In this document: piece by piece, positions 9,327-18,518 of the stretch | Numbering within the stretch: the stretch's first letter is position 1 | Layout of the letters: every line of letters begins with the position of its first letter | Program-made: the position numbers and the translations under genes | The notes under the pieces: generated by a model | Databases searched by the model: none | What the model saw: only the letters and a program-made list of their open reading frames with translations | What the model was told of the DNA's origin: nothing | Assembly (NCBI RefSeq): GCF_000014145.1 | Contig: NC_008255.1 | Location: forward strand, 2,868,001-2,932,000 | Length of the DNA: 64,000 nt | From: Cytophaga hutchinsonii ATCC 33406 | GTDB lineage: Bacteria; Bacteroidota; Bacteroidia; Cytophagales; Cytophagaceae | Direction of reading: 5' to 3'

Positions 9327-10373
9327 ATGGAATTAAACAATTTGTCAGACATTATTACGAAGGCCTGGCAAGGATTTGATAGCAGCAAAGAAATAAAAAA
9401 AGTTGAAGATATCAGTGCAAAGGTATCTACCAATCACGTATACAGAGTTACCTTTGTAGATGACGATATCGTCATTGCAAAAATTTCTTTTTTTGGTCAA
9501 TACGAAAACTTCAAAGAGGATCACCGCATCATTCATGCGTTATCTAATAATTTATTATATCCGTTTGAAAATGTATTAGGTAAATCGTTGTTAAAAAACA
9601 ATCAGGTATATACCTTCCGTTATCAGGAAAACAAGATGGATGCCTGGGTTGTTTTTTATAACCCGATCCGCACGCAGCACAGGCTTCCCAAACGCTTAAG
9701 CGAATCCGACATCCGTAAGCTTGGCGAACAGATGGGAAAATTTCATAAGGCCTGTGCCAAATTAAGAAACGTTATTCCAAAATCTTCCAAGACACTCCGC
9801 ACCGATATCTATAAACTGCTGGAATCGCTGGATGCTAATCCAACCTTATTCGGAACACGCGCGAAGGGAGATTATCTGAAACATCATTGTGAACAGTTTT
9901 TAAAAAACAGAAATAAGTTAAAAGTACGGGAATTCGATATTATGCCAGTATTCATTGACTGGAATATTGGTAATTTCTCTGTAACAGATAAGCTGGACCT
10001 ATTCTCCCGCTGGGACTACGATTGGTTCAGAATGAGCTACCGCATGCTTGACTTCTATTTCTTCAGCCGTGTGGTTTCAGACATAGGCGACCGTACCGTA
10101 TTCAGTTATGTAATCGGGCCGTTAATGGAAGACCGTTTCATTATTTTCTTACAGGAATACCATAAAGTAAATCCATTAACCAAAAATGAAATTTTATTCC
10201 TGAAAGAAGGGTATCGTTTCTTCATCTTAAATTATGTAATGAAAGACGGAAACTATTTCTTTAATGAAAAGTATGCAAGCAAATTACAGGCTGAAGCGTT
10301 TGAAATATACTTGCCTTCTATAGACAGAGACTTTGACGCAACCAGAATTCTGGAAGCGTTACACTTAAATTAA
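9327..10373 (+). CDS. APH/choline-kinase-like phosphotransferase
   Basis: 348 residues. The N-lobe has NHVYRVTF and DDDIVIAKI (candidate ATP Lys). The C-lobe has IDWNIGNF, a Brenner-type motif with Asp211 and Asn216 retained but without the usual His two residues before the Asp. It then has RWDYDWFRMSYRMLDFYFFS, the metal-Asp region. The family phosphorylates small alcohols, aminoglycosides, choline or homoserine; the substrate here is unknown. It sits 24 bp after the GS-like gene and 57 bp before the HAD-like gene, which suggests one pathway. Confidence 0.8.
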   Translation: MELNNLSDIITKAWQGFDSSKEIKKVEDISAKVSTNHVYRVTFVDDDIVIAKISFFGQYENFKEDHRIIHALSNNLLYPFENVLGKSLLKNNQVYTFRYQENKMDAWVVFYNPIRTQHRLPKRLSESDIRKLGEQMGKFHKACAKLRNVIPKSSKTLRTDIYKLLESLDANPTLFGTRAKGDYLKHHCEQFLKNRNKLKVREFDIMPVFIDWNIGNFSVTDKLDLFSRWDYDWFRMSYRMLDFYFFSRVVSDIGDRTVFSYVIGPLMEDRFIIFLQEYHKVNPLTKNEILFLKEGYRFFILNYVMKDGNYFFNEKYASKLQAEAFEIYLPSIDRDFDATRILEALHLN

Positions 10374-10430
10374 TACCATTTTACATTCCGTACAACGCTG
10401 CCATCAGCAGTACTGTACAACCGAAACCGT

Positions 10431-11282
10431 ATGCAGATCGAATCATTCAAATCCCTCTTACCTAAATACAAATGCATTTTCTTTGACGCATTTGGTGTGT
10501 TAAAAACCTACAATGGTTTATTGCCCGGCATTGAAAATACATTTGATTATTTAAAAGCGCAGGGACAGGATTATTATATTGTTACCAACGATGCTTCCAG
10601 AAGTCCGGAACAATTAGCTGACTCGTATCACAAGCTTGGCTTGTTTTCGATAACGGCAGATAAAATTATTTCGTCGGGAATGATCACCAAGGAATACATT
10701 GATCTTAAAGTAGACGGTGGTATTGTTGCATACCTGGGTACAGCAAACTCTGCAAACTACCTGGTAAGTGATGGCATAAAAATGCTTCCGGTAAGTGCTA
10801 TTGACGATAGTAATATCGGTGAAGTAAATGCGCTGGTTTTATTGGATGATGAAGGCTTTAACTGGTTTCATGACCTCAATAAAACGGTAAACTTACTGCG
10901 TAAGCGTACCATTCCTGCAATTGTTGCCAATACAGATAATACCTATCCATTAACCAAAACGGATGTGGCTATTGCTATTGGCGGTGTTGCTACCATGATC
11001 GAAAGTATTTTGGGCAGGCGTTTTATCCGTTTCGGTAAACCCGACTCGCAAATGTTCATGTTTGCCTATGATATGCTGCGGCAAAAAATGGAGATCAGCA
11101 AACGCGAAATTCTGATGGTTGGCGATACACTGCATACCGATATATTAGGCGGAAATAAATTCGGACTCGATACAGCGCTTGTGCTGACGGGTAATACACG
11201 GATTGATGATGCCGAAACTAAAATTAAATCGACGGGTATTGTACCAACACACATTTGTGAGTCTGCCGTAATTGAATTGTAA
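10431..11282 (+). CDS. HAD-superfamily class IIA protein (TIGR01459-like)
   Basis: 283 residues. Motif I is FFDAFGVLKTYNG with nucleophile Asp19, but the +2 position is Phe21, not the acid/base Asp of HAD phosphatases. D-x-(W/F)-G-V is typical of the TIGR01459 group. Other motifs are YIVTNDASRSP (motif II), RFGKPDSQMF (Lys) and ILMVGDTLHTDILGG (motif IV), and the cap sits between motifs II and III as in NagD-type class IIA. Phosphatase activity is uncertain. It is the last gene of the GS/kinase/HAD cluster. Confidence 0.85.
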   Translation: MQIESFKSLLPKYKCIFFDAFGVLKTYNGLLPGIENTFDYLKAQGQDYYIVTNDASRSPEQLADSYHKLGLFSITADKIISSGMITKEYIDLKVDGGIVAYLGTANSANYLVSDGIKMLPVSAIDDSNIGEVNALVLLDDEGFNWFHDLNKTVNLLRKRTIPAIVANTDNTYPLTKTDVAIAIGGVATMIESILGRRFIRFGKPDSQMFMFAYDMLRQKMEISKREILMVGDTLHTDILGGNKFGLDTALVLTGNTRIDDAETKIKSTGIVPTHICESAVIEL

Positions 11283-11314
11283 AAAATCACTTCAACCCCA
11301 AATACACATACCTT

Positions 11315-12082
11315 ATGAAAAAACTTTTTATTACCGCATGTCTGCTGGCTGCGTCTCAGAATATTTTCGCGCAATTGAGTGCGGGCATGGTCGCAGTTGG
11401 CCTTACGTCTGCCATAACAGCAAATAAAACATCCAACGAATATAATTTCAACAGCGGAAATCCGAATAAATATTATTCTGAATATGTTGTTAAACAATCA
11501 ACATTTAATGTATCGCCAAGTGTGAGTTATTTTCTTTCCAATCGTTTCGCGGTAGGTGCGCAGGTTGGCTATGTTGGTTATGCAAATACAACAGAAACAA
11601 CTGATAAGTATAATGCTCTTCCGCTTACTGATTATTCCTACACAAAAACGACCTCTGCCGGAATCAGTGTCATGCCGTATGTAACATATTATATTCCGTT
11701 GAACGATAGCAACAAAGTATATTTTTTTGTAAAGGGTTCATATAATTTCCAAAACAGTACAGGAAAAACATCTGGATATACAGAAACAACTTCATATGAT
11801 GGTTCCGGAAATGTAACAAATGTAGTGCGCAGCGATGAATACGGTCCGAATAAAACAAATACTATCGGTATGCAATTAGGTATCAGCCCGGGTTTATTAT
11901 TTATGCCAGGCAAAAAAATCGGTATTGAATTTTCATTGGGAAATTTACTTGGCATCAACTCAACAATCAGTAAAACAGATGATGATAATGGAAACACCAG
12001 TAAAGCAACAACAACCAATCTGGAATACTTTAACTTCAATACGTTAAGCGTAGGAACAGGTATTTATTATTTCTTCAGATAA
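11315..12082 (+). CDS. Outer-membrane beta-barrel protein
   Basis: 255 residues. The signal peptide MKKLFITACLLAASQNIFA is followed by alternating polar/hydrophobic strands (FAVGAQVGYVGY, GISVMPYVTYYIP, TIGMQLGISPGLLFMP) and the C-terminal aromatic TGIYYFFR typical of barrels. It resembles the OMP_b-brl/PorT-like proteins of Bacteroidota. It follows the HAD gene by 32 bp and may be read through from it, but no functional link is evident. Confidence 0.8.
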   Translation: MKKLFITACLLAASQNIFAQLSAGMVAVGLTSAITANKTSNEYNFNSGNPNKYYSEYVVKQSTFNVSPSVSYFLSNRFAVGAQVGYVGYANTTETTDKYNALPLTDYSYTKTTSAGISVMPYVTYYIPLNDSNKVYFFVKGSYNFQNSTGKTSGYTETTSYDGSGNVTNVVRSDEYGPNKTNTIGMQLGISPGLLFMPGKKIGIEFSLGNLLGINSTISKTDDDNGNTSKATTTNLEYFNFNTLSVGTGIYYFFR

Positions 12083-12165
12083 TATTTCTAGATTAATTAT
12101 CTATATAACCTGGCATTCAAACATCTTGTATGCTTTAACCAACATTAACCGCTAGCTAAAGCAAA

Positions 12166-12220
12166 ACGGCAATGAAGCAAGGCAGATCTTTTAATAAGAT
12201 ACGACGCGTTTCATTGCCGT
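12166..12220. terminator. Long hairpin between convergent genes
   Basis: ACGGCAATGAA and TTCATTGCCGT pair perfectly (11 bp). A small inner stem (ATCTT/AAGAT) sits in the 33-nt loop. It lies between the beta-barrel gene (+) and the GT2 gene (-). There is no clean T-tract, so termination is inferred from position. Confidence 0.5.
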
Positions 12221-12252
12221 ATCATTTATTGAGACGAAAGCATATAATATTT

Positions 12253-13182
12253 TTAGATGTATTTTTTAACTGACAGCAACACCCATGCCACAGGAGCATA
12301 CAAATAATAGTACGGATCAACTTCTTTCAGTACCGTTAAATATTCTTTAACAATCTTTCCATAGCCATAGTTAAGCGCCTGTCTGGTCTCATAGCGGCAA
12401 CGTACTACAAGAGCTTTCTTTTCTGATTCGGTAGAACATAGCCACCATGCCTTTTTACAAACCACCAGCGTAGAAGCAAACATGCGTTCCTGGTTTTTTT
12501 TATAAAACAAACCGGATAACGAATCCGGCGTAAGGCGTTTGGCAGATAAGATTTCCGGCAAATACACATAGTTAAAAAGTCTGGACGAACGGATCCAGAA
12601 ATCAAAGTCTTCATAGGCTAACTGTTCATCGTATCCATTCAGTTTATCGAAAACAGTTCTGCGAGCCAGCATGCTCACCGGATTGATGTAATACCTGCTC
12701 AATACAGCTTCAAACACCTCACCTTCCGGAATGGCTGTTCTATGCAAAGGATGATAATACGCCGGATAATGCGTTTGAAGCAGATTGCCTTTTTTATCCA
12801 TAATATCAACATTGGTAAACACCACGCCAACGTTATCAGCTGCCGCTTCTAATACGTTAACTTGTTTTTTGATTCGATCCGGATACAATATGTCGTCTAA
12901 AGCAAAATCAACAATATATTTCCCCTTCGCTATTTTCAAAGCGCTGTTGAACGAAATACAATTACCCTGATTGATATGGTTTTGAATGAAAACAATATTC
13001 TTTCCCTGAATCAATTCCTGAATAATAGCAGCACTTCCATCGGTGCTTGCATCATCTACCAGAATAATTTCTATGTTGGAATACGACTGATTAAATAGAG
13101 AGATTAAAGCAGCTTTTATATAAGGAGCGTGATTGTAACTTAAACCAATGATGGTGACTAGCGGCTCTCTTTCAGCATCCAT
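12253..13182 (-). CDS. Family 2 glycosyltransferase
   Basis: 309 residues. The N-terminal GT-A domain starts VTIIGLSYNHAPYIKAALIS, then IEIILVDDASTDGSA and KGKYIVDFALDDILYPDRI, giving the nucleotide-sugar and D-x-D-type Asp residues. ARRTVFDKLNGYDEQLAYEDFDFW is the acceptor region with the ED motif. It probably adds a sugar to a surface glycan on the inner leaflet. Its start overlaps the end of the flippase gene by 25 nt, showing translational coupling. Last gene of the 15794-12253 operon. Confidence 0.92.
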   Translation of the reverse strand: MDAEREPLVTIIGLSYNHAPYIKAALISLFNQSYSNIEIILVDDASTDGSAAIIQELIQGKNIVFIQNHINQGNCISFNSALKIAKGKYIVDFALDDILYPDRIKKQVNVLEAAADNVGVVFTNVDIMDKKGNLLQTHYPAYYHPLHRTAIPEGEVFEAVLSRYYINPVSMLARRTVFDKLNGYDEQLAYEDFDFWIRSSRLFNYVYLPEILSAKRLTPDSLSGLFYKKNQERMFASTLVVCKKAWWLCSTESEKKALVVRCRYETRQALNYGYGKIVKEYLTVLKEVDPYYYLYAPVAWVLLSVKKYI

Positions 13183-14432
13183 ACACGTTTATAATAAAAA
13201 AGCATCAGTATTGAATAGACGATGTAACGGATCAGGTTTGCCACCGCCATTACTTCCCAGCTAAAATAATCCGTTCCTAAAATAAAGACAAGAATAAATA
13301 CGACACCGGAAATAATTTCAAATAAAATAAAACGACGCGTATCGGAAGAAGCCATCAGCAAATAGCCGCCTACCCACGACAAACAACGCAGCCAATCGCC
13401 GATCAGGATCAATAAGAAGTATTTATCTGCCTGTATGAATTCTTCTGAAAATAAAATCTGAAATAATAATCCTTTCAGTATAAACATCGCTGCTACACCA
13501 ATCAATGTAACAGGAGCATACAGCAGCATAAACTTTTTCACATAATTATGTAAGGCTGATTTATCTTTAATGCACTCTGATGCATACGGATAAAAGATGG
13601 TTGATAGAAATGCACCACATAAAAATACAAACGCTTGTGAGATCTTCACCGCCGATTGCCACAAGCCGGTTTCATACGGACCGATTAAATCAAAGGCAAT
13701 TTCACGAACAATATAATCCAGCAACTTGCCGGAAATGAGCGATACAGCCCCCATGATGATAAGCGGCATAAAATAATCCTTACCATCAAACAGATCTTTT
13801 ACATCGTTCCAGGAGTAATGAAACTTTCTGTAAACGGTAAGGCACATGTATATGAACACCGGAAAGTTCGATAACGTAACGGCTAAAATAATCCAGTATA
13901 AAGAATGTGAAACATTAAAGTATACACAACAGAACATACCAATCACCGATGTAATGCCCAATAAAAAAGTATAAACGGCATAGCGTTTCAGCTTATGGCG
14001 TGCTACCATCCACGAAGATGCCAGTAAATTCAATACAAAAAGAAAAAAAGAAACACCGATCAGCAAAGAAGCTTTCCAGTCAACGAATAATTCTTCCAGC
14101 GGCGATTCGGCCCAATACATGTATACAAGCAGACACACCCATTGCATTAAAAATATAATAACGTTCCATACAACCGTATGAACAATAATTTTTCCTGTAT
14201 ATTTTTTACTGTCCTCTTCCTGCGTCAGCTGATTGATGAACGCTTTATGAATTCCTTCCTGCGGAATGTGCATGAAGAAGGCAACTAAATTCTGATAGTG
14301 TGTTAATAAGGATAAACCGATCGGACCAAAATAAACAGATACGATTTTATTGTAGACAAACCCAAAGGCTACGTTTAAAAAGATACTGATTAAAGAAAAA
14401 AAGCTGTTCCGGATTTGATTCATACGCAGCAA
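13158..14432 (-). CDS. Wzx-like polysaccharide flippase (MOP superfamily)
   Basis: 424 residues with about 12 hydrophobic segments. The N-terminus NSFFSLISIFLNVAFGFVYNKIVSVYFGP is the classical start of O-antigen flippases, and the conserved STIFYPYASEC stretch is in the middle. These proteins move lipid-linked oligosaccharide across the inner membrane. It overlaps the GT2 gene and is preceded by a FemAB-like GNAT and an FdtA-like cupin, consistent with a small surface-glycan operon. No polymerase or priming transferase is next to it. Confidence 0.87.
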   Translation of the reverse strand: MLRMNQIRNSFFSLISIFLNVAFGFVYNKIVSVYFGPIGLSLLTHYQNLVAFFMHIPQEGIHKAFINQLTQEEDSKKYTGKIIVHTVVWNVIIFLMQWVCLLVYMYWAESPLEELFVDWKASLLIGVSFFLFVLNLLASSWMVARHKLKRYAVYTFLLGITSVIGMFCCVYFNVSHSLYWIILAVTLSNFPVFIYMCLTVYRKFHYSWNDVKDLFDGKDYFMPLIIMGAVSLISGKLLDYIVREIAFDLIGPYETGLWQSAVKISQAFVFLCGAFLSTIFYPYASECIKDKSALHNYVKKFMLLYAPVTLIGVAAMFILKGLLFQILFSEEFIQADKYFLLILIGDWLRCLSWVGGYLLMASSDTRRFILFEIISGVVFILVFILGTDYFSWEVMAVANLIRYIVYSILMLFYYKRVWMLKESR

Positions 14433-14483
14433 AGGTACGGATTCAAATCAAAATTATATAATCCGCCTGCAGGCTTGTTTCGC

Positions 14484-15386
14484 TTAACATAAAAGCCCAT
14501 AGGTATTTTTCTGAGAATCAATCCCCCCGACATTGCGTTTAAAAAAATGGAGGCCTTCGTTTAACACGCCTTCAATGGAAGAAACACCCAGATCAATGAT
14601 TTTAATACCTTCGGCACAGGCCCGGTCGTATAGGGCCTCAATCAACATAATAGACGGACTAAACACATCATAATCCGGGTCTGAAGCCGCCAGAAAATAA
14701 TATACAATATCTTTTGTAACCTGTACCCACACAGCATTGGCAATAAGTTTACCGTCTAAAAATACCCCTACATACCGATAAGCATCGGGAAGTTTTGTAC
14801 TGAGTAAATCGTATTGTTCTTTTGAAATCGTAACAGGGTAATTTTTATACTTTCGTGATTTCAGGTACAGCGCATACCAGATATCTGATTCTATGGCATT
14901 AAAAAATACTGCCTGCGCGCCTTTCTGTTTTAGTATCCGCAGCGATCTGCGTTTCTGGTAATCAATGCTGCCTATAAATGATTTAGCTGCATCAACAGGT
15001 AAATACTGATTAACATCTGTATGCAAAAGTTTAAATCCATTGCTGCGTAAGGCTGCATCAATATCTGCAGCTACTGCTGTGTGGTAAAAAACCGGTGCTT
15101 GTTTTATGAATATTTCTCCGTCGCCACGTTTGCGGTAAGTTTCTACAAGTTCTTTTACCAATGTATCCAGCGCGTTTGTATCCGAACATTCAATACCGGC
15201 AAAGGGTGCGCGCAAGCCGCTTATATACATTTTGGGCAATGCTTCAATCATGTTAATGAAACACATCGGCGAGGATGCCTTATCTGCAAACGTTAAAGCC
15301 GTTAAACTATTTGCCTGTAAATATCTATTCTGGTTGAATAAAAAATGTGCTGTTTCCGTATCCAGCCGATTCGATTCGATGATCAT
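14484..15386 (-). CDS. FemAB-like GNAT acyltransferase
   Basis: 300 residues. The pattern YQKRRSLRILKQKGAQAVFF, WYALYLKSRKYKNYPVTISKEQY and the C-terminal SIMLIEALYDRACAEGIKIIDLG (described as one run of the FemAB/BioF2-like GNAT fold) fits proteins that acylate amino sugars or peptidoglycan-like substrates. Given its place between the FdtA-like cupin and the flippase, I infer acylation of an amino-deoxysugar made by this cluster. The cupin gene stops 3 bp upstream of it. Confidence 0.72.
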   Translation of the reverse strand: MIIESNRLDTETAHFLFNQNRYLQANSLTALTFADKASSPMCFINMIEALPKMYISGLRAPFAGIECSDTNALDTLVKELVETYRKRGDGEIFIKQAPVFYHTAVAADIDAALRSNGFKLLHTDVNQYLPVDAAKSFIGSIDYQKRRSLRILKQKGAQAVFFNAIESDIWYALYLKSRKYKNYPVTISKEQYDLLSTKLPDAYRYVGVFLDGKLIANAVWVQVTKDIVYYFLAASDPDYDVFSPSIMLIEALYDRACAEGIKIIDLGVSSIEGVLNEGLHFFKRNVGGIDSQKNTYGLLC

Positions 15387-15389
15387 ATG

Positions 15390-15794
15390 TTACTTTTTAT
15401 AAGCAGCAAAATCATTATAACTGCGGATATAATCTGTTTCTTCAAAATCATGTGACGCCAGGCATAACAATACCGCACCTTTTGACAGACGAATTCTGCG
15501 CCAGTGCATTACCGGAACAAACAGCCCCATCGACGGCGCATGGAGTTGAAATAGTTCTTTTTCACCCCGTATATTTTCCAGTTCAACGTCAACAGCACCG
15601 GCGGCGGCTATTAAGATCTGCCGGCATGCCTTGTGTGCATGGTTGCCGCGTTCTATGTATTCAGGGGTATGATATACCCAATACACCCGTTTGATCTCAA
15701 AAGGCACATGACGGTTACTTTGCGCAACCGAAATATATCCTACTTCTTCGTCACCGATTCCCGTAAAATGTATCCAATGAGGTTTTTCCAACAT
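15390..15794 (-). CDS. FdtA/QdtA-type sugar 3,4-ketoisomerase (cupin)
   Basis: 134 residues forming a single cupin. Family marks are RVYWVYHTPEYIERGNHAHK, with the HAHK catalytic/metal-site histidines, then QILIAAAGAVDVEL and GLFVPVMHWRRI. The family isomerises dTDP-4-keto-6-deoxyglucose to the 3-keto sugar, the first step to dTDP-3-amino-3,6-dideoxyhexoses such as Fuc3NAc or Qui3NAc. The matching aminotransferase is not in the window, so the sugar is inferred. First gene of the minus-strand glycan operon. Confidence 0.82.
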   Translation of the reverse strand: MLEKPHWIHFTGIGDEEVGYISVAQSNRHVPFEIKRVYWVYHTPEYIERGNHAHKACRQILIAAAGAVDVELENIRGEKELFQLHAPSMGLFVPVMHWRRIRLSKGAVLLCLASHDFEETDYIRSYNDFAAYKK

Positions 15795-15872
15795 AGAAAT
15801 TCTTTAACTTTGGTAAATATAGTGATTTACACGAATTGTCGTAAATACGCTGCAATCGTTTACCTGTAAGCA

Positions 15873-16754
15873 ATGACCTATCTCTTTTTAACCATCCTTT
15901 GTACGTCTGCTCTGTTCATTTTATTTCGGTTATACAGTAATCTGAAAATTGATATATTTCAAAGTATTGTATGGAACTATGTAACATGCTCTGTTACCGG
16001 CGTGATACATCAGTACAATAGCCTTACGGAAACGCATTACATAAAACACATGGATACGGTAGTTGCTGCAAGCCTGCTTGGCAGTTGTTTTCTTCCTTCC
16101 TTTTTTCTGATCGGCACATCTACTCATCGGGCAGGTTTAACACCTACTACAATGGCGAATAAACTATCCATGGTCATTCCCGCATGCTTTGCACTTATTA
16201 CCGGCATGGCTGTATTCAGCTGGATGCAGGTAATAGCTTTTCTGCTGGGCATTGTTGCGGTGTATCTGGTAACACAAAAAAATGCCGGATCAATTTCAAC
16301 CAATGTGACAGCATCAAACCGTTACCTGCCCTGGCTTGTATTTATATCAGCAGGTTTATTAGATCTGGCGATCCTGTATGTTAACGGGCATATCGCACAT
16401 CCGGAAAGTATAGGATTGTTTTCACTGCATACCTTTACAGCTGCCGCAAGCTGGGGTACGCTCACCTTACTTATTCTGTTACTATTCAAAAAATCTTCGT
16501 TTCAATCCAAAGCCATACTCAGCGGTATTGCATTAGGTATACCCAATTATTTTTCGGTGTATTATTTATTAAAAACACTGAACTATTTTCAGCACGATGG
16601 ATCCTTTGTTTTCCCAATGCTTAACCTTTCCATCATTTTATTTACAGCACTTATTTCCTATCTCTTCTTTAAAGAAAAATTTACGGCAAAGCTTATCCTT
16701 GGTTTGGCACTTGCTTCAACATCCATTCTCTTATTATATCTGATCAAAGCTTAA
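15873..16754 (+). CDS. EamA/DMT-superfamily transporter
   Basis: 293 residues with ten hydrophobic segments in two five-TM halves, the DMT duplication. The stretch FLPSFFLIGTSTHRAGLTPTTMANKLSMVIP ends the first EamA half (shown as two runs: FLPSFFLIGTSTHRAG and LTPTTMANKLSMVIP), and the C-terminal FKEKFTAKLILGLALAS is a typical EamA end. It is probably an inner-membrane metabolite exporter; the substrate is unknown. The next gene starts 2 nt after the stop, so they form a transcriptional unit. Confidence 0.85.
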   Translation: MTYLFLTILCTSALFILFRLYSNLKIDIFQSIVWNYVTCSVTGVIHQYNSLTETHYIKHMDTVVAASLLGSCFLPSFFLIGTSTHRAGLTPTTMANKLSMVIPACFALITGMAVFSWMQVIAFLLGIVAVYLVTQKNAGSISTNVTASNRYLPWLVFISAGLLDLAILYVNGHIAHPESIGLFSLHTFTAAASWGTLTLLILLLFKKSSFQSKAILSGIALGIPNYFSVYYLLKTLNYFQHDGSFVFPMLNLSIILFTALISYLFFKEKFTAKLILGLALASTSILLLYLIKA

Positions 16755-16755
16755 T

Positions 16756-17367
16756 ATGAAGGATGATTTTTATTTTACCATTGCAGCATCTACAACTGCT
16801 GAATACAAAGAGAAAGGCAGCAAATTTCTGACCTTCTCGTATGCGGTTTCTACTGAGCAGGAAATAAAAGAAATCCTTCAGGAAACACGAAAAAAATATT
16901 ACGATGCGCGCCATGTTTGCTACGGCTACATCATCGGTACAGAAGACCGGGTCATGAAATGCCAGGACGACGGAGAGCCAGCACATACTGCAGGCACGCC
17001 GATTTTAAACCAGATCCGGTCTAAAAATTTAACACAGACGCTGGTAGTAGTTGTGCGTTATTTTGGTGGAACTAAATTAGGAGTAAGCGGGTTGATTGAG
17101 GCATACAAAGAATCAGCCAAAGCATGCCTGAACAAAGCAACCATCCTTGAAAAATACCTTTCAGACACCCTGCACATTACCTTTGAAGCTGCTCTTCAAG
17201 GCGAAGTAATGCGGATGGTAAAAGAATTCAATGGACAGATCATCTCCCTGGATTATCAAAACAAGGTTATACTGCAGGTAGAAATCCGTAAAAGCATCAC
17301 TCCTAAGTTCTTACAAAATCCTATTCTTGGAGTTACCGTGGAAATAGAGTGCAACAAGGAAGAATAA
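16756..17367 (+). CDS. YigZ/IMPACT family protein
   Basis: 203 residues. The N-terminal UPF0029 domain shows EKGSKFLTFSY, ARHVCYGYIIG, CQDDGEPAHTAGTPIL and VVVVRYFGGTKLGVSGLIEAY, all signature blocks. The C-terminal part is the DUF1949 ferredoxin-like domain (residues about 135-200). The biochemical role is unsettled; eukaryotic IMPACT homologues regulate GCN2. Gap to the transporter is 1 nt, so they are co-transcribed. Confidence 0.93.
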   Translation: MKDDFYFTIAASTTAEYKEKGSKFLTFSYAVSTEQEIKEILQETRKKYYDARHVCYGYIIGTEDRVMKCQDDGEPAHTAGTPILNQIRSKNLTQTLVVVVRYFGGTKLGVSGLIEAYKESAKACLNKATILEKYLSDTLHITFEAALQGEVMRMVKEFNGQIISLDYQNKVILQVEIRKSITPKFLQNPILGVTVEIECNKEE

Positions 17368-17449
17368 GGAATGGTTAAACTCTTGCTGTTCCTTTTATTT
17401 CCCTTTAAATACTGTTAATTTTAAATTCAGAAACTAATCTTATAAAAAA

Positions 17450-18322
17450 TTGAATAAGAAAGTAAACGTTGGTTTGGTTCAATTGTCCTGCAGCAGCAAT
17501 GTTAAAGACAATTTTGAAAAGAATGTACAAGGCATCCGTGAAGCAGCCGCGAAAGGTGCGCAGATCATTTGCCTGCAGGAATTGTTCGGTTCACTCTACT
17601 TTTGTGATGTAGAAGATTACGACAATTTCAAATTAGCAGAATCAATTCCCGGTCCGGCTACGGATGCGTTTCAGGCGCTGGCGAAAGAACTGGGTGTAGT
17701 GATCATCGCTTCACTGTTTGAAAAACGTGCAGAAGGTCTGTATCATAATACAACAGCAGTGATCGATGCGGACGGCAGTTATTTGGGTAAGTACCGCAAG
17801 ATGCACATTCCGGATGATCCGGGTTATTATGAAAAATTCTATTTCACACCTGGTGATCTTGGATATAAAGTTTTCAAAACAAAGTTTGCTACCGTAGGTG
17901 TGTTGATCTGCTGGGACCAGTGGTATCCGGAAGCTGCACGTATTACGTCTTTAATGGGTGCAGACATCCTCTTCTACCCGACCGCTATCGGCTGGGCAGA
18001 CCACCAGACAGAAGAAGTCAATACCGATCAGTACAATGCATGGCAAACGATTCAGCGTTCGCACTCGGTTGCTAACGGCACACCTGTTGTATCCGTTAAC
18101 AGAACCGGAGTTGAAGCCGGCATGCAGTTTTGGGGCGGCTCCTTTGTATCCAATGCGCAGGGCCGCGTACTATACCAGGCACCGCATTTAACAGAAGAGA
18201 TCCATGTACAGGAAATTGATATGTCTCAAACCGATTATTACCGTACTCACTGGCCTTTCCTGCGTGACAGACGCATTGATTCGTATGCGCCGATACAGAA
18301 AAGGTTTATTGATGGCGAGTAA
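17450..18322 (+). CDS. aguB: N-carbamoylputrescine amidohydrolase
   Basis: 290 residues, full length for AguB. The nitrilase triad is visible: Glu44 (CLQELFGS), Lys117 (YRKMHIPDD) and Cys154 (VLICWDQWYPE). The CDEDYDNF-like and FYFTPGD stretches match the AguB subgroup. The enzyme converts N-carbamoylputrescine to putrescine, CO2 and ammonia. Its usual partner, agmatine deiminase (aguA), is not in the window. The start is a TTG, the only candidate that keeps the first beta strand (KVNVGLVQLSC) whole. Confidence 0.93.
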   Translation: MNKKVNVGLVQLSCSSNVKDNFEKNVQGIREAAAKGAQIICLQELFGSLYFCDVEDYDNFKLAESIPGPATDAFQALAKELGVVIIASLFEKRAEGLYHNTTAVIDADGSYLGKYRKMHIPDDPGYYEKFYFTPGDLGYKVFKTKFATVGVLICWDQWYPEAARITSLMGADILFYPTAIGWADHQTEEVNTDQYNAWQTIQRSHSVANGTPVVSVNRTGVEAGMQFWGGSFVSNAQGRVLYQAPHLTEEIHVQEIDMSQTDYYRTHWPFLRDRRIDSYAPIQKRFIDGE

Positions 18323-18416
18323 GCTTAAAGCGGAATGTTCAAGGCCTAACGCTAAAAGCTCAATGGTTAAGAGCAGCGTTTAACCGTAAAGTTTCTTTCT
18401 AATAAATATGATAAGT

Positions 18417-18454
18417 AAAAAGGTCGTCCCGCTATTTGCAGGACGACCTTTTTT
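18417..18454. terminator. Strong bidirectional terminator after aguB
   Basis: AAAAAGGTCGTCC pairs perfectly with GGACGACCTTTTT around an 11-nt loop, with A/T tracts on both sides. It serves aguB (+) and possibly the minus-strand RND operon. Confidence 0.9.
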
Positions 18455-18518
18455 AATTTTAAGCTTTTCGCGTTAAGCCTTGAGCTAAAAGTTCTTTGTA
18501 ACAAATACTTTATAAAAC

